From positions 1 through 9,162 of the forward strand of contig JAEYSS010000108.1 of the NCBI GenBank assembly GCA_023434425.1: DNA of 9,162 nt. Direction: 5' to 3'. Positions 1 to 5,158 of the stretch are shown here, piece by piece. Within the stretch, counting starts at the first letter, position 1. Each line of letters starts with the position of its first letter. The notes under the pieces were generated by a model. That model saw nothing but the letters and a program-made list of their open reading frames with translations. It was not told the origin of the DNA and made no database searches. Source of the stretch: Pseudomonadota bacterium. GTDB lineage: Bacteria; Pseudomonadota; Alphaproteobacteria; Ferrovibrionales; Ferrovibrionaceae. The position numbers and the translations under genes are program-made.

Positions 1-539
1 AGGCTGCCGGCGGCGAGGCGAATCTCGGGCTGCAGGCCTTCCAGCGCGCGCACCGGGCTGTCGTTGCGCAGGACCACCGCGCGCGGCTGCAGCACCTCGT
101 CCAGCGCGACCAGCAGGTCGGGCAGCATATGCTCCGCACCCGCCGTATTGCACTGGACGCAGACGACATCGCCGTAACGGTCGATCACGACGCCCGGCAG
201 ACCGTCAGCCTCGGCATGCACCAGCCGGTAATACGGCCTGGCGAAGCAGCGCTCGCGCAACCGCAGCGCGGCCTGCAACCGACGGCTTAGGAATTTCGCG
301 TCGATCGTTGCCGCTTCGTTACTCAACAGGCGTGCGGCGATCAGGGAATGCGGGTTGAATGTGCCGATTCCCAGCAGCGCACCCTGCGAATCCACGAGTC
401 GTACAAGGCTGCCGGGTGCAATCGCCTTGGCATCCGCGTCCAGTGCAATCTCGTTGGAATAGACCCACGGATGTCCACCCCTTGCGCGGCGCTCTTCTCG
501 CGGTTTCACGCGCAGAACGGGCAACGTATTGATTGTCAT
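1..539 (-). CDS. RlmI-like 23S rRNA (cytosine-C5) methyltransferase, N-terminal part (cut by window start)
   Basis: Reading minus from the ATG at 539 gives 179 open codons to the window edge with no stop, so the C-terminal part lies outside. Visible motifs are a PUA-type N-terminal region (about residues 8-75) with GGHPWVYSNEI at 21-31, followed by the linker motif RLVHAEADGLPGVVIDRYGD at 105-124. Both are characteristic of the RlmI/YccW family of SAM-dependent methyltransferases, which methylate a cytosine (C1962 in E. coli) of 23S rRNA. The Rossmann SAM-binding core and catalytic cysteines should follow outside the window and cannot be checked. The start is supported by a GAGGA Shine-Dalgarno (plus 547-551) 7 nt upstream. 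It is divergent from the HIT gene, with a 77-bp shared promoter region. Family assignment is firm; exact target base is inferred from the family. Confidence 0.9.
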   Translation of the reverse strand, partial: MTINTLPVLRVKPREERRARGGHPWVYSNEIALDADAKAIAPGSLVRLVDSQGALLGIGTFNPHSLIAARLLSNEAATIDAKFLSRRLQAALRLRERCFARPYYRLVHAEADGLPGVVIDRYGDVVCVQCNTAGAEHMLPDLLVALDEVLQPRAVVLRNDSPVRALEGLQPEIRLAAGS

Positions 540-546
540 GGACAAA

Positions 547-551
547 TCCTC
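547..551 (-). promoter_or_regulatory. Shine-Dalgarno of the rRNA methyltransferase
   Basis: The minus strand reads GAGGA 7 nt before the ATG at 539. This fixes the start of an edge-truncated gene whose reading frame could otherwise be overlooked. Confidence 0.7.
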
Positions 552-564
552 AAGACCTCGGTAT

Positions 565-589
565 CAGCGCCAGACAGGCTACGGCGCTG
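565..589. promoter_or_regulatory. 7-bp inverted repeat in the divergent methyltransferase/HIT intergenic region
   Basis: CAGCGCC (565-571) and GGCGCTG (583-589) form a perfect dyad around an 11-nt centre. It is the only clear structure in the 77-bp gap between the two divergent starts. It could be an operator or a hairpin in one of the 5' leaders. No convincing -35/-10 pair could be placed for either gene, so its role is unknown. Confidence 0.35.
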
Positions 590-616
590 CACAAACAAGA
601 AAGCGAATTTTAGTCG

Positions 617-1027
617 ATGTTCACCCTGCACGACCAGTTGCGCCGCGATACTTTCGCGGTCTGCCGTATGAAGCTTTGCCTGGTCCAGCTGATGAACGAC
701 AGCCAGTATCCCTGGCTCATCCTGGTCCCCGCCGTCGAGAATGTCACCGAGATCGCCGATCTGAACGAGAAGCAGCGCAAGCTGCTGATCAACGAGATCG
801 CCCAGGCTCAGCGCGTGCTGCAGCATGTCTTCGAACCGCACAAGCTGAATGTCGGCGCACTGGGCAACGTGGTGCCGCAGTTGCATGTGCATGTGATCGC
901 CCGTTTCCGCGACGACGGCGCCTGGCCCAGCCCGGTCTGGGGCAAACTGCCGCCCAAGCCCTATGACGATGCCGCCATGCGCAGCACGGTGGCCAAGCTG
1001 CAGAACGCCTTCATCACGCGCGTCTGA
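617..1027 (+). CDS. HIT-family (histidine triad) nucleotide-binding hydrolase
   Basis: 136 residues, a normal length for a single HIT domain. HIT proteins hydrolyse or transfer nucleotidyl groups (AMP-lysine, Ap4A and similar), usually in the cytosol. The N-terminal half has the substrate-cradle strand LMNDSQYPWLILVP (25-38). The active-site loop is PQLHVHVIAR (87-96), with N78 before it. The classical triad H-x-H-x-H reads Q88-L-H90-V-H92 here: the first His is Gln, while the middle His that acts as nucleophile and the third are kept. I recall this QLHxH form from a proteobacterial HIT subgroup, so the protein is probably active. The start at 617 matches the expected family N-terminus (HDQL.RDT), but no good Shine-Dalgarno is seen; only a weak AAGAAAG lies about 13 nt upstream. 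The SemiSWEET gene follows after 17 bp. The substrate cannot be told. Confidence 0.88.
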   Translation: MFTLHDQLRRDTFAVCRMKLCLVQLMNDSQYPWLILVPAVENVTEIADLNEKQRKLLINEIAQAQRVLQHVFEPHKLNVGALGNVVPQLHVHVIARFRDDGAWPSPVWGKLPPKPYDDAAMRSTVAKLQNAFITRV

Positions 1028-1044
1028 GCGCCTATACTGGCGTC
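1010..1044 (+). promoter_or_regulatory. Candidate promoter of the SemiSWEET gene, predicting a leaderless mRNA
   Basis: TATACT (1033-1038) ends 6 nt before the ATG at 1045, the distance at which transcription would start on or beside the ATG. A weak -35 (TTCATC, 1010-1015) lies 17 bp upstream inside the HIT gene's last codons. No Shine-Dalgarno precedes the ATG. The hexamer is bracketed by CGCC (1029-1032) and GGCG (1039-1042). The -10 match is good and the -35 poor, so this is a candidate only. Confidence 0.4.
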
Positions 1045-1332
1045 ATGCATTCCGAAACTGTCGAAACCCTCGGCCTGATCGCCGGCGCGCTGACCACGCT
1101 GGCCTATGTGCCGCAGGTGCTGAAGGTGTGGCGCAGCCGCTCGGCACGCGACATCTCGCTGGGCATGTTCCTGCTGATGAACTGCGGCATCGCGCTGTGG
1201 CTGGTCTATGGCCTGCTCATCGGCTCGCCCGGGCTGATCGCGGCCAACGTCGTTACGCTGGGTCTGACCGCGTCCGTGCTGGTCGCCAAGCTGAAATTCG
1301 ACCGACCCGCTGCCGATACGGCCAACAGCTGA
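1045..1332 (+). CDS. SemiSWEET family sugar transporter
   Basis: 95 residues with three predicted membrane helices (about 7-27, 38-60 and 62-82), the three-helix bundle that defines bacterial SemiSWEETs. These dimerise in the inner membrane to form a passive sugar (or other small solute) uniporter. The signature PQ motif sits in helix 1 (AYVPQVLKVW, 20-29). It is followed by the loop SRSARDISLGMF, the helix-2 Trp (W52, LWLVYG) and the helix-3 Asn (N68, GLIAANVVTLG) that line the substrate pocket in the family. The tail after residue 84 is short and hydrophilic. It lies 17 bp after the HIT gene and 40 bp before the TAXI gene, with a candidate promoter of its own. Family identity is strong; the transported sugar is unknown. 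Confidence 0.92.
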   Translation: MHSETVETLGLIAGALTTLAYVPQVLKVWRSRSARDISLGMFLLMNCGIALWLVYGLLIGSPGLIAANVVTLGLTASVLVAKLKFDRPAADTANS

Positions 1333-1336
1333 TCAC

Positions 1337-1372
1337 TGGTCAGGCTGCGCGACCCGGCGTATAAAAAACGCC
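1337..1372 (+). promoter_or_regulatory. Candidate promoter and inverted repeat abutting the TAXI gene start
   Basis: A TATAAA -10 (1360-1365) is preceded at 17 bp by TGGTCA (1337-1342, 4 of 6 to TTGACA). The -10 ends 7 nt before the ATG at 1373, predicting little or no 5' leader, and there is no Shine-Dalgarno. The element is embedded in an inverted repeat GGCGT (1356-1360) / ACGCC (1368-1372) that touches the start codon and could act as an operator or a start-occluding hairpin. The 12-mer TATAAAAAACGC (1360-1371) recurs exactly upstream of the phosphatase. Confidence 0.45.
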
Positions 1373-2422
1373 ATGAACAGGCGCGACTTCCTGCTTCGCT
1401 CCGCCGCCAGCCTCGCCGTCGGCGGTGCTGCCCTGCCCGCGCGTCCCGCCGCGGCCCAGCAGGTGCAGACCGAAACCCTGCGGCCGAAAGACAGCGGCGG
1501 CTTTTTCCGCATTCTGACCGGATCGGCGCATACCACGGCCTTTCCCGTCGGCGTCACGATGGCCTCGGTGATTTCCAACCCGCCGGGCAGCCGGCCCTGC
1601 GACAAGGGCGGCTCCTGCGGCGTGCCCGGCCTGATCGCAGTGGCACTGACCAGCCAGGGCAGCGTCGCCAATCTCGCCGCCATCGGCAATGAAAGCATCG
1701 AAAGCGGTTTCGCCCAGGCCGACCTGGTCGCCAACGCCCATCAGGGCGAAGGCATCTATTTCCGCCGCGCCAAGCAGGGCAACCTGCGGGTGCTGGCGAA
1801 TCTTTACCCTGAAACCATCCATCTGGTCGTGCGCAGCACGGCCGGCATCGGCGATATCCGCGAACTTGCAGGCAAGCGCGTCTCACTCGACCGCGCCGGC
1901 TCGGGCACGCGCTTCAACGCCGAGATCATTCTGGCCGCGCACGGCCTGCGGCTGAACCAGCTGAAGCTGCTGGAGGTCGATCCCGGCGAAGCGGCAGACC
2001 TGATGTCGCGGAACGAACTTGATGCCTTCTTCCTGATCTCAGGCCAGCCGGCGCCTACCGTCGGCGACCTGACCGACCGCGAGATCGCCCGTGTCGTGCC
2101 GCTGGCCGGCCGGCAGACCGAAGGTGCGCTGCGCCGGCATCCGTTTTTCATGCGCGACATCATTCCGGCCGGCACCTATCGCGGCGTGCCTGAGATCGAG
2201 ACCCTCAGCATCGGGATGCAGTGGATCTGCCCGGAGAGTCTCGATCCGGAACTGGTCTACGAATTGCTTCGCGCATTGTGGCACCCGCAGAACCGCAAGA
2301 TTCTCAATGCCGGCCCGGCGATGGCGCAGCGCATCCGGCTCGGCACGGCACTGCTCGGCATCAGCGTGCCGCTGCATGCCGGTGCCGAACGCTTCTATCG
2401 CGAGATGAAGCTGATCACATGA
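1373..2422 (+). CDS. TAXI family TRAP transporter solute-binding protein, Tat-exported
   Basis: 349 residues, about the family's usual length. TAXI proteins are periplasmic binding proteins that deliver small solutes, probably dicarboxylates or amino acids, to TRAP permeases. The N-terminus NRRDFLLRSAASLAVGGAA is a twin-arginine signal (R3-R4), likely cleaved after PAAAQ near residue 29. The mature protein starts FFRILTGSAHTTAFPVG (44-60), the typical TAXI opening. It then has the cysteine pair CDKGGSCGVPGL (76-87, C76 and C82), SGFAQADLVANAHQG, LANLYPETIHLVVR and the ligand-loop GSGTRFNAE (176-184). No TRAP membrane subunits (DctQ/DctM or the fused TAXI permease) lie in the window: upstream is a SemiSWEET and downstream a convergent phosphatase. 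It is therefore an orphan binding protein locally. It ends 18 bp from the phosphatase stop. The ligand cannot be predicted. Confidence 0.9.
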   Translation: MNRRDFLLRSAASLAVGGAALPARPAAAQQVQTETLRPKDSGGFFRILTGSAHTTAFPVGVTMASVISNPPGSRPCDKGGSCGVPGLIAVALTSQGSVANLAAIGNESIESGFAQADLVANAHQGEGIYFRRAKQGNLRVLANLYPETIHLVVRSTAGIGDIRELAGKRVSLDRAGSGTRFNAEIILAAHGLRLNQLKLLEVDPGEAADLMSRNELDAFFLISGQPAPTVGDLTDREIARVVPLAGRQTEGALRRHPFFMRDIIPAGTYRGVPEIETLSIGMQWICPESLDPELVYELLRALWHPQNRKILNAGPAMAQRIRLGTALLGISVPLHAGAERFYREMKLIT

Positions 2423-2430
2423 GCCGGCGT

Positions 2431-2458
2431 GGCGCGGCTGTCAGCGACAGGCCGCGCC
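2431..2458. terminator. Strong hairpin between convergent genes, candidate bidirectional terminator
   Basis: GGCGCGGC (2431-2438) pairs with GCCGCGCC (2451-2458). The stem continues as TGTC (2439-2442) with GACA (2446-2449), leaving one bulged G at 2450 and a three-base loop AGC. This makes a 12-bp, very GC-rich stem 8 nt after the TAXI stop. It overlaps the last codons and stop (2441-2443) of the opposing phosphatase gene. Neither side has a T-tract, so it is not a textbook intrinsic terminator; it may act with Rho or protect the 3' end. Confidence 0.55.
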
Positions 2459-4105
2459 ATATCCGATATCGATGCAGCGCCCGTCAAGATCGGCGGGCGC
2501 CCGGATGCCGGCGAGATTCGCCAGGGTCGGAGCGATGCTGGTCGTATCCACCGGCAGAATGCGCGTGACCGGTTTCGCTCCCGGCCACCAGAACACAATC
2601 GGCACTGCCGTATCGTGGTGGTACGGCCCCGTATGGCCCATCATGAAGCGCGTCGGCAGCGCGCGGGCCGCCGAAACACCGGACTTCAGTGCCACGATGA
2701 CATCGCCGGAACGGCCCGCCATCGCACTCTGGGAAAAACGGTCCTGCAGCGAATAGTCGGACGGTGCGCTGCTCGTGATCTTGTGCCCGAGCAGGCTGTC
2801 CAGCGAAAACGCCTGCTCGACATCGGGATGCGAACTGAAGACATCCAGCGCTGCCTTGACCACCGCGGCGCGCTCCGCTCCGGCGAGACCGCGGCCACTG
2901 GCATCGACCGCGTAGAACTGCACGTAATCTGGAGAGACCAGCGGATCCGCCGTCAGGCCGAGCCGGGCCTTCACCTGGGCGTTTGCGTCGGCAAGCAGCT
3001 TGGCCGGGCTGATCCGCTTGGCCGACGCATCGCCCTGCCGTGCAAGCCGCTCGGGGAAATCGGAGCCGCCGTGATCACCGGTCACCACCAGCATGACGCG
3101 AGCGCCGTAGCCATCCAGATAGGTCAGGAAATCGCCGAGCATCGCATCGAGGCGATGCATCTGATCGCACATTTCCGGACCCTGGGTGCCATAGCCATGG
3201 CCGATGAAGTCTGTGGCCGACAGGCTGATGGCCAGCAGGTCGGTCTGCCCGCGCTTGCCCAGCTTGTGATACGCCACCAGTTCGCGGGCGGCCTCCAGGG
3301 TCAGCGGGTCCATGATATGGATCGCCCGCACCTTGCCCGGCGGTTTGCCTTCTTCCGCCGGTAATTCCGGCGGCAGCTTGAGCTTCCACGTCAGCTTGCC
3401 GAGCGCGATCTCGCTTTCGAGCGCACGGCAGGCTTCGTTGGCATAGGTCCAGGGCGGCGCGCTGCCGGCCTCGGCTGCGATCCGCGCATTCAGCTTGGCG
3501 AGCGGCTGCAGCTTGGTTTCTGCATTCTCTCCCGCGCCCACGAAGGTGGTGAAGCCGAAATTGTCGATATACCAGAACACGCCGTCGGCCTTGTGCCCGC
3601 CCATGGTGATGGAGGCGCGGTCCTTGCCCGAGACGACCACCACGCGGCTTTGCGGGTTCTGCTCCTTGAGCCAGTCACCCAGGGTCGAGGTCGCCAGCAA
3701 TCCCGGGCCAACCTTGCGATGCTTGGGATCGAGTGCCACCGAATAGGCGGCATCCTCGACGCAGTAAACCTGTTTGCCGGTCGCGGAATCGTACCAGTCA
3801 TTCGCCACGATTCCGGTGCCGCCCGGATGCTTGCCGGTCAGCAGGGTAGAATGCCCGGCGCAGGTTTCGGTGATGCCATGAGACTGGTAGGCATTGGCGT
3901 AGATCACGCCGCCATCCGCCATCCGTTTCAGACCGCGCTGGAAGGTCGGCCGCCATTTGTCGAACAGCAGCGAGCCGAACTGGTCGATCGCCAGCAGCAC
4001 GATTAAGTCCGGCTTGGCACGATTTTCCTGGCCGGCAGCGCCAGTTGTGTTGAGCATCAGCGTCGCTGCCAGAAAAACGCCGATCCATTTCATCGATCCG
4101 GTCAT
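2441..4105 (-). CDS. Secreted PafA-like alkaline phosphatase (alkaline phosphatase superfamily)
   Basis: 554 residues. The N-terminus (MKWIGVFLAATLMLNTTGAAG, from M5) is a Sec signal peptide, so the enzyme should be periplasmic or exported. The full two-metal catalytic set of the PafA type is readable: D41 (AIDQFG), nucleophile T81 (ETCAGHSTLLTG), N102 (ANDWYD), K161 and R163 (SGKDRAS), D299 and H303 (SATDFIGHGYG), D344-H345 (TGDHGG) and H491 (MGHTGPYHHD). The K/R pair marks PafA-like monoesterases rather than NPP-type diesterases, so phosphate release from monoesters is the likely reaction; this is inference from family knowledge. GGGGGG (plus 4114-4119), 8 nt upstream, supports the ATG at 4105. 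The next ATG (M5, at 4093) would also leave a signal peptide. It stands alone, convergent with TAXI. A link to phosphate starvation is plausible, but no Pho box was identified. Confidence 0.92.
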   Translation of the reverse strand: MTGSMKWIGVFLAATLMLNTTGAAGQENRAKPDLIVLLAIDQFGSLLFDKWRPTFQRGLKRMADGGVIYANAYQSHGITETCAGHSTLLTGKHPGGTGIVANDWYDSATGKQVYCVEDAAYSVALDPKHRKVGPGLLATSTLGDWLKEQNPQSRVVVVSGKDRASITMGGHKADGVFWYIDNFGFTTFVGAGENAETKLQPLAKLNARIAAEAGSAPPWTYANEACRALESEIALGKLTWKLKLPPELPAEEGKPPGKVRAIHIMDPLTLEAARELVAYHKLGKRGQTDLLAISLSATDFIGHGYGTQGPEMCDQMHRLDAMLGDFLTYLDGYGARVMLVVTGDHGGSDFPERLARQGDASAKRISPAKLLADANAQVKARLGLTADPLVSPDYVQFYAVDASGRGLAGAERAAVVKAALDVFSSHPDVEQAFSLDSLLGHKITSSAPSDYSLQDRFSQSAMAGRSGDVIVALKSGVSAARALPTRFMMGHTGPYHHDTAVPIVFWWPGAKPVTRILPVDTTSIAPTLANLAGIRAPADLDGRCIDIGYGAACR

Positions 4106-4375
4106 GATGGCATCCCCCCGCGTTTTTTATAGTTGTCCTTCGCCGCACTTGCGGTGACGAAGAGTCGCGGGACGACTGCGATCATACCTGCCTGCTCACT
4201 CCAGGCCGACCAGGCTACTTACGACTGCGCAGCCGCCATCGCGCAGGAATGTTATACTCCATAACTATATTGTCGTAGAGCAGATTCAGCGCTGGCGGCG
4301 CCAGAATCGACGCCGTCGCGCAGTTCGTTCACATATCCAACACACCGGATACGGACTGCCTGCAGCGTCGCTTGA
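4106..4375. other. 270-bp non-coding region between phosphatase start and glutathione S-transferase end
   Basis: This is the largest gap in the window. On minus it holds the phosphatase leader: the SD-like G-run, a TATAAA box (plus 4126-4131) and a dyad CCGCA-CT-TGCGG (4143-4154) placed about where the -35 would be. Further on are a small palindrome GTTAT/ATAAC (4251-4265) in an AT-rich patch and an imperfect hairpin GATT..CTGGC-GGC-GCCAG-AATC (4283-4308). The latter lies 68-93 nt after the transferase stop and could be its 3' end, but it has no T-tract. No convincing small gene or structured RNA was recognised. Confidence 0.5.
4114..4154 (-). promoter_or_regulatory. Candidate promoter, operator dyad and SD of the phosphatase gene
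   Basis: On the minus strand, TATAAA (plus 4126-4131) lies within TATAAAAAACGC (plus 4120-4131), the same 12-mer found before the TAXI gene. A dyad CCGCA/TGCGG (4143-4154) overlaps the -35 position, and no TTGACA-like -35 is visible, so the promoter may need an activator. Transcription would start near the G-run (4114-4119), giving a short leader with an SD-like GGGGGG 8 nt from the start. An out-of-frame ATG at 4113 makes a three-codon ORF whose TGA overlaps the gene's ATG (ATGA). Confidence 0.35.
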
Positions 4376-5047
4376 TCAGTTCTCCGGTAACGGAGCTTCC
4401 TTCGCCGCCGCCGCGCACCATTCCTGCATCGCCGGCCAGGCATAGATCGCAGTCACATAAGCCTCGCTCACGGGATCCATCGCCACGCCATAGCTGCGGA
4501 AGCGGGTCGCCACCGGGGCATACATCGCATCGGCCAGCGTGAAGCGGCCGAACAGGAAATCGCCGCCATCGCTTCCTTTTTTCTGGCCGAAACGGCCGCG
4601 GCAGTCCTGCCAGACCTGCTGCATGCGGGCGATATCGAGCTTCGCCTCCTCGCTCGGACTGACGCCGTTCTGTGCCAGCGGGCTCAGCTTGTTGATGTCC
4701 ATCGGCAGCTCGCGGCGCAGGGCCGCGAAGCCGGCATGCATCTCGCTCATCACGCTGCGCGCCACCGCGCGGGCGCGCGCATCCTCGGGCAGCAGGCCGG
4801 CCTCGGGCCAGGTCTCGGCGATGTATTCGCAGATCGCCAGGCTCTCCCAGATCGTCAGGTCGCCATGCTTCAGCACCGGCAGCTTGCCGGCGGCCGACTG
4901 CAGCAGGATCTCGGCCCTGGTCTCCGGCCGGCGCAGCACGATCAGCGCCTCGTTGAAGCTCTGCCCGGTGGCTTTCAGCGCCAGCCAGGGCCGCAGACTC
5001 CAGCTCGAATAATTCTTGTTGCCGATGACGAGAGTGAGATCGCTCAC
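4376..5047 (-). CDS. Glutathione S-transferase family protein (GTG start)
   Basis: With the GTG start at 5047 the protein is 223 residues, the usual GST length. It begins VSDLTLVIGNKNYSSWSLRPWLALKA. The N-terminal thioredoxin-like domain has the serine-type active-site stretch YSSWSLRP and the cis-proline loop KLPVL. It also has the glutathione gamma-glutamyl contact ES (WESLAICEYIAE). An all-helical C-terminal domain follows, with FLFGRFTLADAMYAPVATRF, the conserved N-capping box region. It probably conjugates or reduces electrophiles with glutathione in the cytosol; the substrate is unknown. A longer frame from an ATG at 5143 would add 32 residues without GST similarity, would overlap the divergent promoter region and lacks an SD, whereas GTG has AGGAG 6 nt upstream. 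It is divergent from the aminopeptidase. Confidence 0.9.
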   Translation of the reverse strand: MSDLTLVIGNKNYSSWSLRPWLALKATGQSFNEALIVLRRPETRAEILLQSAAGKLPVLKHGDLTIWESLAICEYIAETWPEAGLLPEDARARAVARSVMSEMHAGFAALRRELPMDINKLSPLAQNGVSPSEEAKLDIARMQQVWQDCRGRFGQKKGSDGGDFLFGRFTLADAMYAPVATRFRSYGVAMDPVSEAYVTAIYAWPAMQEWCAAAAKEAPLPEN

Positions 5048-5158
5048 GGAAGGCTCCTGCTGGATGGCCGGGATGTCGAAACGCGCTGCCACCTTATAGA
5101 CGACGGCCTGCCCGCCGCCCATATTGATAATGAGCCACTGCAATGCTGAGGATTACCC
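5048..5158. promoter_or_regulatory. Divergent promoter region of the GST and aminopeptidase genes
   Basis: 111 bp between the two GTG starts. Plus-strand candidates are a GATAAT -10 inside ATATTGATAATGAG and then the SD GAGGA (5148-5152), 6 nt before the aminopeptidase GTG. On minus a TATAAG hexamer inside CTATAAGGTGG could serve the GST. Neither has a good -35, so the precise boxes are uncertain. Confidence 0.4.
5054..5058 (-). promoter_or_regulatory. Shine-Dalgarno that decides the GST start
   Basis: AGGAG on minus lies 6 nt before the GTG at 5047. It agrees with the family N-terminus (SDLTLVIGNKNYSSW) and argues against the ATG at 5143. Confidence 0.8.

Noticed and set aside
617..1027. 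HIT gene as inactive because the first triad His is missing
   Set aside because: The nucleophilic middle His and the third His are kept and the frame is intact. The Q form is recalled from active-looking family members.
2429..3364. Long open frame on plus (311 codons) opposite the phosphatase gene
   Set aside because: It is an antisense shadow in GC-rich coding DNA. The minus strand has a complete catalytic motif set, while the plus translation is Arg/His-rich with no recognisable domain.
4382..4395. Small hairpin CTCCG-GTAA-CGGAG at the end of the GST gene
   Set aside because: Five base pairs inside coding sequence without a following T-tract. Such stems are expected by chance in GC-rich DNA.
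4252..4443. 63-codon frame on minus in the 270-bp gap, overlapping the end of the GST gene
   Set aside because: Arg-rich composition, no SD and overlap with a well-supported gene in another frame; nothing supports it as a real gene.
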